64,000 nucleotides of DNA from Paenibacillus sacheonensis (GTDB taxonomy: Bacteria; Bacillota; Bacilli; Paenibacillales; Paenibacillaceae): assembly GCF_009909195.1 (NCBI RefSeq), contig NZ_JAAAMU010000002.1:521667-585666 (forward strand), given 5' to 3'. The notes under the pieces are model-generated. The model worked only from the letters and a program-made list of their open reading frames with translations, made no database searches and was not told the DNA's origin. This document shows positions 19,088-28,115 of the stretch, piece after piece; within the stretch, counting starts at the first letter, position 1, and every line of letters starts with the position of its first letter. The position numbers and the translations under genes were made by a program.

Positions 19088-19318
19088 AATGAGTTAATGC
19101 TCTTGTCATCCGACAATATCGAAAATCTTTCTCACGAAGCATCCCGTTTAATGAATTATCAATCCGTATAGAAAGGTTTGCCAAACAACAGTTCGAATTC
19201 CTCCAGTCAATCCAGTATAGGCATATTTTGTTCACTGGTTTTTTATGTATACTCACCATTCGAGGTGTTGTGAATAGGATGACATGTGCCTACTATCTGC
19301 CGACCTTGGAGGAAAGTT

Positions 19319-19816
19319 ATGAATTATGTGAATCCTTATTGGAGAGCTCCTTCTCTTGTTCCCGTCTGGCTCACCACTCCCCAGCAAGCAGCTGAACTAA
19401 TTAAGGAGTCTGTACAAGGAGAACGAAGTGACGAACTGTTTTATGATCAGTTGATCAAGATGGCTCCGAATGCACAGCAAGCTGCCATCATCGCCTCGAT
19501 AAGAGACGATGAACGGGGGCATAATCGCATGTTTAGGCAAATGTACCAGGACTTAACCGGCTATCAAGTCACAGGGACATTGAACGAAGATAATCCGATC
19601 GTGAACTCGTACATGGACGGCTTGCAGAAAGCGTTCGATGGCGAATTGGCCGCGGTTGAGAAATATAGAAAGATCTGGTTTGGGCTCCCGAACGGTATCT
19701 ATAAGGATACTTTGTACGGCATTATCGTGGATGAACAGAAGCATGCTGCTAAGTATAACAATTTACTTTTGCGCAATTTAAACACCGGGTTATATCGGGG
19801 TATGTCGCAGTCATAG
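19319..19816 (+). CDS. Ferritin-like di-iron domain protein
   Basis: A 165-residue, all-helical protein. Metal-ligand patterns typical of rubrerythrin and ferritin-like bundles are visible: GERSDELFY, DDERGHNRM (E-x-x-H), ELAAVEKY and VDEQKHAAKYN (E-x-x-H). The start is ATG at 19319, preceded by GGAGG and an 8-base gap; earlier in-frame codons are not needed. It is a single gene with its own terminator at 19921. Proteins of this type in Bacillales are often sporulation- or stress-linked and may bind iron or consume peroxide. The actual role is not shown by the sequence. Confidence 0.8.
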   Translation: MNYVNPYWRAPSLVPVWLTTPQQAAELIKESVQGERSDELFYDQLIKMAPNAQQAAIIASIRDDERGHNRMFRQMYQDLTGYQVTGTLNEDNPIVNSYMDGLQKAFDGELAAVEKYRKIWFGLPNGIYKDTLYGIIVDEQKHAAKYNNLLLRNLNTGLYRGMSQS

Positions 19817-19920
19817 TCGCTCACACCTTCCCACCTCCATGTAGCTCTTGGTGAGATTCCAATCTTTGGGGCTGTCATCATAAAAGGCAACTGGTCTGAT
19901 TGTCATGAACCTAATGCAAA

Positions 19921-19954
19921 AGCCCGGACGATCTCAAATCGCCGGGCTTCTTTA
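19921..19954 (+). terminator. Terminator after the ferritin-like gene
   Basis: AGCCCGG-A-CGAT and ATCG-CCGGGCT form a stem with a short loop, followed by TCTTTAAT on the plus strand, about 105 bases past the stop. Confidence 0.75.
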
Positions 19955-20087
19955 ATGATGACGTTCTGAATCATTGTCACATCCTTATACTGTCGGCCGG
20001 AGGTAACGCCTTCCCGCATTATTTGCATACAATACGTTAGGGAATTTTGTATGTACATCCGGGATCGTAGCGGAAAGGAAATGTCAT

Positions 20088-20342
20088 ATGGAAAATTTAA
20101 ACGAATTATTAAAAACTACTAGAGAAATTCAAATAGCGAAAATTGAATTCATTGCTGCGTCAATTACTGCAATCGGAGACAGTTTATCAGTAGTCGCTGC
20201 CGGTCTTGCCCTAGATGCTTTGGAAAACCCGATCGATCAAATGTCGCAAAATCCATCGAATCGTTCAAAACAGTTGGACTCTATTCATCAAAATTTGGAT
20301 TATTACATTAACGAATTGATACAGATCAGAAATCGCATTTGA
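20088..20342 (+). CDS. Small helical protein of unknown function
   Basis: An 84-residue protein, MENLNELLKTTREIQIAKIE at its start, with a hydrophobic middle (FIAASITAIGDSLSVVAAGL) that could be an amphipathic or membrane-inserting helix, and a polar C-terminal helix. No family was recognised. AAGGAAATG lies upstream of the ATG. The gene is free-standing and its codons are more AT-rich than its neighbours. A same-frame open stretch continues for about 50 codons past the TGA, ending VLFADD at 20499-20501. It could be chance or a remnant of a longer gene. Confidence 0.6.
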   Translation: MENLNELLKTTREIQIAKIEFIAASITAIGDSLSVVAAGLALDALENPIDQMSQNPSNRSKQLDSIHQNLDYYINELIQIRNRI

Positions 20343-20690
20343 TCAGGTTTACGCTCTACGCTGCTCTGCCGAATTAACCTGAAGCTGAATGCTCTTGTTG
20401 GTGAATCATGGTACAACCCCGGCAGAACAAGAAAAATTCGCTTGTTTCTGGAACACGAGCAAGGGAACCTATTGACGCAAGTATTATTTGCCGACGACTG
20501 ATAGACAAATTGAAAGGACGACTCGTCGCCTAACGTTGCTTTTTCCAGTCACGGAAGTAACTCATTATCATTTATTGGGGGCCCTCCCAAACGTGTTACA
20601 ACCCATAATTCGCTCTCACGAGGAAAAAGGTTCAGTAATCGAACAAACTTTTTGACGATACTCGCTAGAAATCTCTTTAGGTGTAACGCA
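20343..20690. other. Gap without a supported gene
   Basis: Apart from the same-frame stretch noted after the 84-residue gene, no frame with a start, ribosome site and protein-like composition was found. Its right end is the terminator of the VanS-like kinase operon. Confidence 0.4.
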
Positions 20691-20728
20691 AAACAGCCAG
20701 CATCCGGTTTCCCGGTTGCTGGCTGTTT
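20691..20728 (-). terminator. Terminator of the VanRS-like operon
   Basis: AAACAGCCAGCA pairs with TGCTGGCTGTTT around an inner CCGG/CCGG element. The stem includes A-T flanks, so it works on either strand; on the minus strand it closes the kinase gene 26 bases past its stop. Confidence 0.8.
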
Positions 20729-20754
20729 CACTTTAGATGTTGGAACTATCAAGT

Positions 20755-21972
20755 TCATCCAGCGAGAGGGAATCGCGCTTCGAATACCGTCTGCCACATG
20801 TCGCTCATCGCTGAAATCCGTCCGCCATGCGCTTCAATGATGCTCTTGACGATGGCAAGCCCAAGTCCCGTCCCGCCGGTTACTTTGGAACGGGATTGCT
20901 CAACCCGATAGAATCGGTCGAATATGAACTGCAGGTCGCTATTCGGAATTGGCTCGCCGTAATTGACGAAACGAACGATCGCTTCCCCCTCTTCTTCGGC
21001 AATGGCAATCACAACTTGCTTGCCGTCAGCGCCGTACCGGATCGAATTGGAGAGCAAGTTCTCGAAGCTGCGAACGAGCAAGTCGCCGTCCGCCCAGACT
21101 ATGACTCGATCCACCTTCGCCGTTATACGAAGAACGACGCCGGCACGCTCCGCAGAGGGAACGAACTCCTCCGCGAGCTGACGGAGGAACCCGACCAAGT
21201 CCAATTCAACCGGTCGGATCGGGTAGCCGTTGTTCACACGCGTATATTCGAAGAGATCGTCGATCAGCTTCCTTAAACTCTGTGCCTTCTCGTAAGCGAT
21301 GTTGACATAATGGCGCAGTTCCGTCTCGTCTCTATACCGGTCTTCCTCGATAACTTCGAGGAACCCGAGAATCGAGGTGAGCGGCGTTCTTAAATCATGC
21401 GATACACCGGTGATCAGATCGTTCTTCGATTTCTCGGCGTTTCGCTCCTCCTCGATGGATCGGCTCAGACGGGCAGCCATTTTATTAATGCTATCCGCGA
21501 CTTCGGCAAGCTCACCATCTCGCACCGGAATCGGACTGTCAAACCGTCCCTCGGCTATTTTGTCCAAGCCATCCCGGATCTCCACCAAATACACCCTGAG
21601 TTCGGAAGCCATCCTGTTAATGCCAGCCGCAACTGCACTTAGCTCGTCCGAGGCATTCACTGGCAGCGTTACATCGAGCTGCCCGCTCCTGATTTCATGC
21701 AGCGCGACCTCGATTTCTTTCAAGTAACGGGTCAAACCGCGTGCGAACAGGAAGAACATTACGACGAAGACGATAATCCCTGCAGTGATCATGACGGGGT
21801 ACGAACCGATATGATTAATGATCCAAGGCAGAGGCCAGACGAGGAGATTATAGATGAGAAGCCATTGGAGCAGCTGCCTGCACAAGTAAACCAGAATCAA
21901 TGAAGCGACCGCGCTTTGGAGCAATAGAAGCAGGAGCTTTACGCGCAGCGAGTAGAACCTTTTCCAATCCAT
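20755..21972 (-). CDS. Sensor histidine kinase, VanS-like
   Basis: The protein has 405 residues. Two transmembrane segments lie at ~10-35 and ~55-80. Two successive HAMP-like regions follow, with paired repeats NASDELSAVAAGINRMASEL and GELAEVADSINKMAARL. The HisKA box is TGVSHDLRTPLTSILGFLEV (His phosphoacceptor), then N-box NLLSNSIRYG and G2 box TGGTGLGLAIV. The G1 region is NYGEPIP instead of DNGxGI, a trait seen in VanS-like kinases. The start is the ATG at 21972 with GGAGGG; a longer upstream frame overlaps the regulator gene. The gene follows the response regulator by 25 bp. The signal is unknown; cell-envelope stress is an inference. Confidence 0.9.
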   Translation of the reverse strand: MDWKRFYSLRVKLLLLLLQSAVASLILVYLCRQLLQWLLIYNLLVWPLPWIINHIGSYPVMITAGIIVFVVMFFLFARGLTRYLKEIEVALHEIRSGQLDVTLPVNASDELSAVAAGINRMASELRVYLVEIRDGLDKIAEGRFDSPIPVRDGELAEVADSINKMAARLSRSIEEERNAEKSKNDLITGVSHDLRTPLTSILGFLEVIEEDRYRDETELRHYVNIAYEKAQSLRKLIDDLFEYTRVNNGYPIRPVELDLVGFLRQLAEEFVPSAERAGVVLRITAKVDRVIVWADGDLLVRSFENLLSNSIRYGADGKQVVIAIAEEEGEAIVRFVNYGEPIPNSDLQFIFDRFYRVEQSRSKVTGGTGLGLAIVKSIIEAHGGRISAMSDMWQTVFEARFPLAG

Positions 21973-21997
21973 CCGAATCCCTCCAAGGCAATTGCTC

Positions 21998-22699
21998 TTA
22001 GCTGCTCTCCATCTTATAGCCGATCCCCCATACCGTCTTGATGTAGCGGGGATTTCGGGGATCACACTCGAGCTTCTCACGAAGTCTGCGAATATGAACC
22101 ATGACCGTATTTTTCGATTCCATGTAGGGTTCTTTCCACGCTTCTTCGTATATTTTGTCCATACTGAGCACAATATCCTTATTAACTGCCAGCAGATGAA
22201 GAATCGCGAACTCGCGCGGAGTCAGCTTCACTTCCTTCTGATCTACCGTGACAGTATGCGTGGCAACATTAATGACCAGATCCTCAATGACAATTTCGTC
22301 CTTACTGACAGCCGTCCGCTTGTCGAACCGGTTGTAGCGGCGAAGCTGGGATTTAACGCGGGCAATCAGCTCCAGTGGATTAAACGGTTTGGTGACATAA
22401 TCGTCAGCTCCGATACTCAACCCTGCGATCTTATCGATATCCTGGCTTTTCGCCGACAGCATAATGATTGGCATGTCTCTCTCTTCGCGTATTCGCATAC
22501 ACGCCTCGATGCCGTCGAGACGAGGCATCATGACATCAAGGACGATTAAATCCACTTCGTTCTTAGCTAGCAGCTCAAGAGCCTCAAGTCCGTCGGACGC
22601 CTTCAATAGCTTATAGCCTTCATTCTTCAAGTAGATTTCCATGAGCTTCAGAATCTCTTTCTCGTCATCGACGATGAGGATCGTTTCTTTCGTGGACAT
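21998..22699 (-). CDS. OmpR-family response regulator, VanR-like
   Basis: The protein has 233 residues. The receiver domain has the acidic pair in VDDEKE, the phospho-acceptor Asp in LIVLDVMMPRLDG and Lys in YVTKPF. The winged-helix effector ends TVMVHIRRLREKLE and YIKTVWGIGYKME. The start is the ATG at 22699, four-base spacing after GGAGGAACTT being excellent; six extra codons upstream are rejected. It is the first gene of the two-gene operon with the kinase. It sits 76 bp downstream of the O-acetylation genes, whose transcription may run into it. Confidence 0.93.
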   Translation of the reverse strand: MSTKETILIVDDEKEILKLMEIYLKNEGYKLLKASDGLEALELLAKNEVDLIVLDVMMPRLDGIEACMRIREERDMPIIMLSAKSQDIDKIAGLSIGADDYVTKPFNPLELIARVKSQLRRYNRFDKRTAVSKDEIVIEDLVINVATHTVTVDQKEVKLTPREFAILHLLAVNKDIVLSMDKIYEEAWKEPYMESKNTVMVHIRRLREKLECDPRNPRYIKTVWGIGYKMESS

Positions 22700-22775
22700 A
22701 AGTTCCTCCTGGGACAAATAAACAATTACTTCCAGTTCCCACTATACCATTAAAAGCTTGCTGTACAAATCATGC

Positions 22776-24002
22776 CTAACTGCCCGATATCCCCAAATTT
22801 GTATTCATCAGCTGTGCCCAACTTGTTGTCCGCGCTGCAGTTGAGCTGTTAAGGAACAGGACATCCGTAATTTTTTTGCTTTTCACGATGGCCGCAAGGC
22901 TTCCCTTATAAGTGCGAGGATCAATCATATCAATCTCCTCGAAGTGCGGGATTAGGAACGGAATAAATGCATTTGCATAAGAATCTTTCACCACGACTAA
23001 TCTCTTACCATTCTTGTTAACGGTCAAGATCTGACCTTCCGGGAAATCTCCCCCGAGAAACACCGCGTAAAACCCGTTGCCAGCAGTTGCATAATGAGGA
23101 TCGACAACCTGGCGACTTGTGCTCTTCTTCGTACGCACAGTATACGTATATCCACCATCCGGCACATAGTAGGTGATTGTGTCTGGATGCGACTTCAGGT
23201 TGCTGCTAAGCGTCGCCTTGTAACTGGAGCCTAAGAAACCCGTGATCGTTCCTTTCTTATAATCGCTAAGCGAATCCGGCTTCTCCCCCATCGACTTCAT
23301 CAATTGCGTGTACGCATAATAAGCGCCGAGAGCTGTCCAATGATGATCGGTACGGAAATAAATATACTCTGACCTGTGCTGCTCAAGTGCGGAGTAGGCG
23401 TCTACCCCATTAACCCCTTTGGACAACTGCTTGTAGATCGCGCTGAAAGCATCCTTCTGTGAATCAGACATCTCTCGGTACTTCGAATCATTTAGAAAAG
23501 CTGCTGCTGACGGGGCGAGTAAGGCGTATACGCGCACATTCGAATGAACCGATGCCTTGAACTTGTTGATCGCTGCCGCGTACTGCTTGCCTGCTTCGGC
23601 AGAATAGTTGAACAGCGTCACGGCTTGGTTGTTCATGATCAGATACTTCACTTTATCCGAGCCGGTTACGGAACTGCTTGCAGCCGTGTTATCTCCGCGT
23701 TCGAGAATGCTGACTCCGTTCTTCTCAGGTAGTCCCTTCAATCCCTTCAATCCCGCACCTGCCTGTACAAGCGAAGAACGAAATACAATGTTGTCTGAGA
23801 AATAGCTCTCTAATTCACGGGCATACTCGCCCTTGAACAACTTGTTCCATGTAAACGTTGGCGTTTGTGCCAATTTACGCTGCTCCAGTTCAGACAATCC
23901 CGCCGAATGGGCGCCAAGCAGATTAAATGCTCCTAGTCCGAATAGAATGAGTAAGAACGTCCCGGCATTGAGGGCGACAAACGATTTCTTATTGATTTTC
24001 AT
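22776..24002 (-). CDS. AlgX/AlgJ-like SGNH protein for glycan O-acetylation
   Basis: The protein has 408 residues. An N-terminal signal-anchor (ALNAGTFLLILFGLGAFNLL) leads to an extracytoplasmic SGNH-type domain. The motif FRTDHHWTALGAYYAY holds the Asp-His pair typical of the DHHY/AlgX group, and VVKDSYANAFIPFL is the likely catalytic serine block. It starts 15 bp after the MBOAT gene, with AGGAG upstream. Together they form the common two-protein module in which MBOAT passes acetyl across the membrane and the SGNH partner transfers it to an extracellular polymer. The polymer here could be an exopolysaccharide or a secondary wall glycan; the window does not decide. Confidence 0.87.
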   Translation of the reverse strand: MKINKKSFVALNAGTFLLILFGLGAFNLLGAHSAGLSELEQRKLAQTPTFTWNKLFKGEYARELESYFSDNIVFRSSLVQAGAGLKGLKGLPEKNGVSILERGDNTAASSSVTGSDKVKYLIMNNQAVTLFNYSAEAGKQYAAAINKFKASVHSNVRVYALLAPSAAAFLNDSKYREMSDSQKDAFSAIYKQLSKGVNGVDAYSALEQHRSEYIYFRTDHHWTALGAYYAYTQLMKSMGEKPDSLSDYKKGTITGFLGSSYKATLSSNLKSHPDTITYYVPDGGYTYTVRTKKSTSRQVVDPHYATAGNGFYAVFLGGDFPEGQILTVNKNGKRLVVVKDSYANAFIPFLIPHFEEIDMIDPRTYKGSLAAIVKSKKITDVLFLNSSTAARTTSWAQLMNTNLGISGS

Positions 24003-24017
24003 ATACGTGGTCTCCTA

Positions 24018-25415
24018 TTAAAATCTGTAGTACAAGAAAGGGTTATAGGTGCTGCCAACCAGCAATACTGTGGCAATGGCAAGTGCGGCTGCGTTTCCGA
24101 TGATTGTCGCCGCGTTCTCGAGCCGCGGGAAGCTGCGTGCGAGTCGTGTTAGCGCGTTCTTCGCGAGCGGCGTGCACCCGATAATGGCGATAACGAACAA
24201 CAGCAGATTTTCTTTGAAATAGATCCATAGTTCCTGGTTCGCCCACTCGCGTCCATAGAGCCCGAACATCGTTAACAGTGCCTTTGCAGCAGCCTTCAAA
24301 TCGGTAAAATAGAACCAAACCCAGCCAATCAGCATCACTGCCGTTGCATACAGATGTGCGAAGAACGACGGGAGCTTATCCAGCCATGCACCAAGGAACT
24401 GTCGTTCGATATAAATGAGAAAGCCGAAATAAAGTCCCCATATAATGAAGTTCCAGCTCGCCCCATGCCAGAAGCCAGTCAGGAACCAAACGACAAACAG
24501 ATTGCGTACCATATGCTTGCGATTACCGCCAAGCGGAATGTACACATAGTCGCGGAAGAATCCGCCGAGCGACATGTTCCAGCGCCGCCAGAAGTCACCG
24601 GCGGACTTCGAGACGTAGGGATAGTCGAAGTTTTCTCGTAATTCGAACCCGAACATTTTGCCAATACCGATCGCCATATCGGAGTAGCCCGAGAAATCAA
24701 AGTAAATCTGCAGCGCGAATAAGCAAACACCGAACCAGATGCCAAGAACAGTTGCATCTTCTGAACCGGGTTGTAACAGTTGAGAAACGGTTTCCCCAAG
24801 TAGGTTGGCGAATATCACTTTCTTGCCGAGACCAATTACGAACCGGGTGACACCTTCGCTGAAACTTGCCAGAGATGCTTGAGGACGCTCGATTTGTTTC
24901 TCAATGTCACGGTAGCGAATGATTGGACCAGCGACTAAATGCGGGAAGAACGAGACGTAGAGCAAGATATTCTTAGGCGTTGCAGGAGCAGGTATCGTTC
25001 CTTTGTACACATCTGTCAAATAGCAGATGATCTCAAACGTGAAGAACGAAACACCGATTGGAAGTGCAATATTGGGCTCAGCAAGCTGGAATGGCAGCAC
25101 AGCATTCAAGTTTTCTACGAAGAAGCCTACATACTTGAAGAAGCCTAATATGCCGATGTTAACGGCGATCGCCGCGATGTATTGCGCTTTGGCCAACCAG
25201 GTCCCTCGTGTCTTGGCTATACCAAGCGCAAACAAATAACCCGTTAAGGCGGCCGATAATAGAAGTACGACCCACACCGGTTCACCCCATGCGTAGAACA
25301 AGAAGGAAAAGCCGATCAGCAGCCAGACGCGGAACGCCGGTTTACGACACGCATAATAGAGAACGAGTAAGGCGGGAAGAAACAAATACAGGAAGAACAA
25401 GCTGGAAAAGACCAT
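24018..25415 (-). CDS. MBOAT-family membrane O-acyltransferase (AlgI-like)
   Basis: The protein has 465 residues and about eleven hydrophobic segments. The family active-site region is visible: YFDFSGYSDMAIGIGKMFGF, then FWRRWNMSLGGFFRDYVYIP and WFLTGFWHGASWNFIIWGLY with the conserved membrane histidine. The start ATG at 25415 is fixed by an in-frame TGA just upstream; the GGAG site is 14 bases away, rather far. It is the first gene of the O-acetylation pair. Confidence 0.93.
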   Translation of the reverse strand: MVFSSLFFLYLFLPALLVLYYACRKPAFRVWLLIGFSFLFYAWGEPVWVVLLLSAALTGYLFALGIAKTRGTWLAKAQYIAAIAVNIGILGFFKYVGFFVENLNAVLPFQLAEPNIALPIGVSFFTFEIICYLTDVYKGTIPAPATPKNILLYVSFFPHLVAGPIIRYRDIEKQIERPQASLASFSEGVTRFVIGLGKKVIFANLLGETVSQLLQPGSEDATVLGIWFGVCLFALQIYFDFSGYSDMAIGIGKMFGFELRENFDYPYVSKSAGDFWRRWNMSLGGFFRDYVYIPLGGNRKHMVRNLFVVWFLTGFWHGASWNFIIWGLYFGFLIYIERQFLGAWLDKLPSFFAHLYATAVMLIGWVWFYFTDLKAAAKALLTMFGLYGREWANQELWIYFKENLLLFVIAIIGCTPLAKNALTRLARSFPRLENAATIIGNAAALAIATVLLVGSTYNPFLYYRF

Positions 25416-25544
25416 GATGTTTCATTTAACTCCTCTCAATCTTCATCTGAGAAGGAGTGTACCAGCTAAAACTTAACGGGCTTGTGCCGAAAAACTTAAC
25501 AAATTCTTATCGTTAGCTTAGGATTGGACGAGGCAGGCTGAAAA

Positions 25545-25571
25545 TAGAAAAAGCCGCGAATTACGCGGCTT
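25545..25571 (-). terminator. Hairpin upstream of the O-acetylation genes
   Basis: AAGCCGCG and CGCGGCTT form an 8-bp stem, followed on the minus strand by TTTCTATTTT. With the terminator at 25705 it brackets a 130-base stretch (25572-25704) that holds no recognisable gene. Confidence 0.6.
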
Positions 25572-25704
25572 CCGGATGGGATATTAGGAGGAACTCGTCA
25601 GGAAGCTGTTCAGTTCCCAGGCGATTATTTTCATAATATTACACGGAGGACGTCCCTCAGTTCTACAAGATCATCGTGCCCATTGTCTAGCGTTTTCAGC
25701 ACGC

Positions 25705-25734
25705 GCAGAAAAAAGCCTGATTCCGATCAGGCTT
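25705..25734 (-). terminator. Terminator of the second two-component operon
   Basis: AAGCCTGAT and ATCAGGCTT form the stem with a CGGA loop and TTTTTTCTG follows on the minus strand, 5 bases after the regulator stop codon. Confidence 0.85.
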
Positions 25735-25738
25735 TCCC

Positions 25739-26425
25739 TTATCCTTTGAAACGGTACCCGGTTCCCCACACCGTCTCGACATACGCCGGGTTGGCCGAAT
25801 CGGCTTCGATTTTTTCGCGGATTTTCCGGATATGCACCGTTACCGTTTGAAGATCGCCCTGGGCGTCGATGCCCCAAATTTTTTCAAACAGGTGGTCCTT
25901 ACTGAATACCCGGTCCGGATGCCTCGCGAGGAAATAAAGCAGGTCGAATTCTTTCGTCGTTAGCACGGTTTCGACTTCGTTCACGAAAACTTTTCTTGTA
26001 TCCGGATCAATGCGCAGACCCCGAACGTGGATATCGTTCTTCGTTTCCGCGACGCCGACCAGGCGGTCGTATCTCGCGAGATGAGCCTTCACCCTCGCCA
26101 CGAGTTCGGCGGGTTTGAACGGCTTGGTGATGTAATCGTCCGCGCCTAGGCCAAGCCCTCTGATCACATCGATATCCTCACGTCTAGACGAGACCATCAG
26201 TATGGGAATATTCTTCTTTTCCCGAATTTCTTTGCATACTTCGAAGCCGTTCTTGTTGGGCAGCATCAAATCGAGAATAATCAAATCATACAAACCGGAT
26301 AAGCCCATTTCCAAGCCCGTTTTGCCGTCCATCGCCATCTCGACCTTATAGCCGTTTATCTCCAGATAATCCCGTTGGAGCTCCGAAATGGTCACGTCGT
26401 CTTCGATGAGAAGAATGGTTTTCAC
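25739..26425 (-). CDS. OmpR-family response regulator
   Basis: The protein has 228 residues. Receiver landmarks: IEDDVT, phospho-Asp in LIILDLMLPNKNG, Lys in YITKPF. The winged helix ends TVTVHIRKIREKIEA and YVETVWGTGYRF. The start is GTG at 26425, whose GTGA overlaps the kinase stop, so translation is coupled. The gene order kinase then regulator is less common than the reverse. Its first 16 residues are nearly repeated in the stub at 28631-28684, showing a former paralogue. Confidence 0.93.
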   Translation of the reverse strand: MKTILLIEDDVTISELQRDYLEINGYKVEMAMDGKTGLEMGLSGLYDLIILDLMLPNKNGFEVCKEIREKKNIPILMVSSRREDIDVIRGLGLGADDYITKPFKPAELVARVKAHLARYDRLVGVAETKNDIHVRGLRIDPDTRKVFVNEVETVLTTKEFDLLYFLARHPDRVFSKDHLFEKIWGIDAQGDLQTVTVHIRKIREKIEADSANPAYVETVWGTGYRFKG

Positions 26426-27897
26426 TGTTCATCAGTCCCCTTCATTATGGGAAGGCTTAACTTGATCGTCGTACCGCTACCAAGCTCGCTGTAAGCCGAG
26501 ATAATGCCGCCATGCCCGTCCATGATTTGCTTGGCAATGGCCAGGCCGAGTCCGCTCCCGCCCGTATGCGCATTACGCGATTCGTCAGCGCGATAAAAGC
26601 GTTCGAAAATATGCGCTAGCGCGTCCTGCTCGATACCGATTCCGTTGTCCGTAATTTCAAGCATGATCTCGGCGCCCTCTCGGTAAGCCGACATATGGAT
26701 GCTCGACTCGGCTTTGTCCATGTACCTCACGCTGTTCTGGATGATATTGCCCAGCACCCGTTTGAAATGATCTCTGTCCAAAGAAACCCTCGCGCGGGGA
26801 TCAAGATCGATATCGGCGTGGAACTTTATCTTCCTTTTCTCCAGCTCGAATTGCAGCTCTTCCGTCCAATCGTGAAGGAACGGCACCACGTTTACCGCTT
26901 CAAATTGGAATGGCTGCCGGTTTAAGTCCAATTTTGAGTATAAGAATAGCTCTTGAATTAAGTGATCCATCTCATCTGCTTTGATGTCGATGGTACGCAG
27001 GTACTTCGCGTTCTTCTCCGGCGTATCGGCGACTCCCTCCATAATACCGTCGATATAACCTCTTATAGCCGTAAGCGGCGTTCTCAGGTCATGCGAGATA
27101 TTCGCGATTAATTCTCTGCGATTGTTCTCGTACTGCATCTGTACTTGAATGGATTGCTGCAATCGAGAGCGCATCTCTTCGAAAGCGATGACCAATTGGC
27201 CGATTTCATCCTTGCCGGCAATCTGAAGCGTAAAATCCAAATTGCCTTCCTTGATCTCTCGAGCCGCGTCTCGCAGCGTTTGAAGCGGTCGAATGATATG
27301 TTTGGACATGAGTGACGTTAGGAATACATGCGTCAGCACCAGAATGCAAAGCAGCGCAATGAACAAGGTCGGGAAGTATTTGCGAACGAAATACGTAACG
27401 GGATCGATTTTGGAAATAATGAAGATCGTACCTTGCTCTTGATTAAGGTACGCAAAGTCGTATTGCAAATATAAATAATTTACATTTGCGACCTTCTTGA
27501 CCGGGTACTGACTGAATGTATCTTGCCCTTTGAAGAGAGGCAAGTTCATCGTCAACTCTTGTATTTGCTGAATGCCTGGCGAACGATATAAGATCACACC
27601 GTTCAAGCGGACAGCCAGGTAGGCGTTTTTGCTCTGTAACTCTTTTGTCATTTCATTCAAGTAAGCGGGATCCTTCAACAAATCAGGCTGGCGTTGGGCC
27701 GATCTTTTGATCTCCTTGGCGATATGTTCCACGTCTTCATGGTCGAACCGGTCCTCTGTGGATTCATAAACTCCTTTTAAATTTTGCAAGTCCCCTTTGA
27801 AGAACACGACCATGAGCAGCGAGACCAGCAGGATCGAGACCAGCGGGATGACCAGCATCGCCGCGTAGGACAGTAGCAATTTCATGCGAATGGACAT
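26422..27897 (-). CDS. Sensor histidine kinase with long extracellular sensor
   Basis: The protein has 491 residues from the ATG at 27897, chosen because AGGAG lies 10 bases upstream; a GTG eight codons earlier has a weak site. Transmembrane helices at ~10-32 and ~165-190 flank a ~130-residue extracellular domain. HAMP (RPLQTLRDAAREIKEGNLDF), HisKA ANISHDLRTPLTAIRGYIDG, N-box NIIQNSVRYM, G1 EITDNGIGI and G2 TGGSGLGLAIA follow in order. It forms an operon with the regulator by a 4-base overlap. The upstream control region 28022-28080 exists in a second copy at 28781-28838. Confidence 0.92.
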   Translation of the reverse strand: MSIRMKLLLSYAAMLVIPLVSILLVSLLMVVFFKGDLQNLKGVYESTEDRFDHEDVEHIAKEIKRSAQRQPDLLKDPAYLNEMTKELQSKNAYLAVRLNGVILYRSPGIQQIQELTMNLPLFKGQDTFSQYPVKKVANVNYLYLQYDFAYLNQEQGTIFIISKIDPVTYFVRKYFPTLFIALLCILVLTHVFLTSLMSKHIIRPLQTLRDAAREIKEGNLDFTLQIAGKDEIGQLVIAFEEMRSRLQQSIQVQMQYENNRRELIANISHDLRTPLTAIRGYIDGIMEGVADTPEKNAKYLRTIDIKADEMDHLIQELFLYSKLDLNRQPFQFEAVNVVPFLHDWTEELQFELEKRKIKFHADIDLDPRARVSLDRDHFKRVLGNIIQNSVRYMDKAESSIHMSAYREGAEIMLEITDNGIGIEQDALAHIFERFYRADESRNAHTGGSGLGLAIAKQIMDGHGGIISAYSELGSGTTIKLSLPIMKGTDEQ

Positions 27898-28021
27898 GCT
27901 CGGAACACTCCTCGCTTTCACGATTCTTTGCGATCAAACATAAGGCATCCGAGCGAAGAAAACAAGACGAGCCTGGAAAGCATAAAGGCTAATGAATGAA
28001 AGCACCAATCCCTGCCGGCAT

Positions 28022-28080
28022 ATTCAGAATAAACATAGCCTCTAAACTAGTCATGAACTAGGTCTTAAAATTCTGTTAAC
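28022..28080 (-). repeat. Two-component control region, copy A
   Basis: It lies upstream of the intact kinase-regulator operon. It includes GTTAACAGAATTTTAAGA on the minus strand, a spaced TTAAC/TTAAG pair resembling an OmpR-type direct repeat, and the near-palindrome CTAGTTCATGACTAG. It is similar along its length to 28781-28838 with scattered substitutions. Confidence 0.65.
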
Positions 28081-28115
28081 TTCAATGGAACCGCACAACT
28101 TCAATACAGAATCGA

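Noticed and set aside
18701..19116. Minus-strand frames of about 104-112 codons
   Set aside because: They overlap each other and the IS110 remnant, lack ribosome sites, and one runs through a hairpin.
20343..20503. Same-frame extension after the TGA of the 84-residue gene
   Set aside because: It could mean stop-codon read-through, but nothing supports recoding and no family was recognised.
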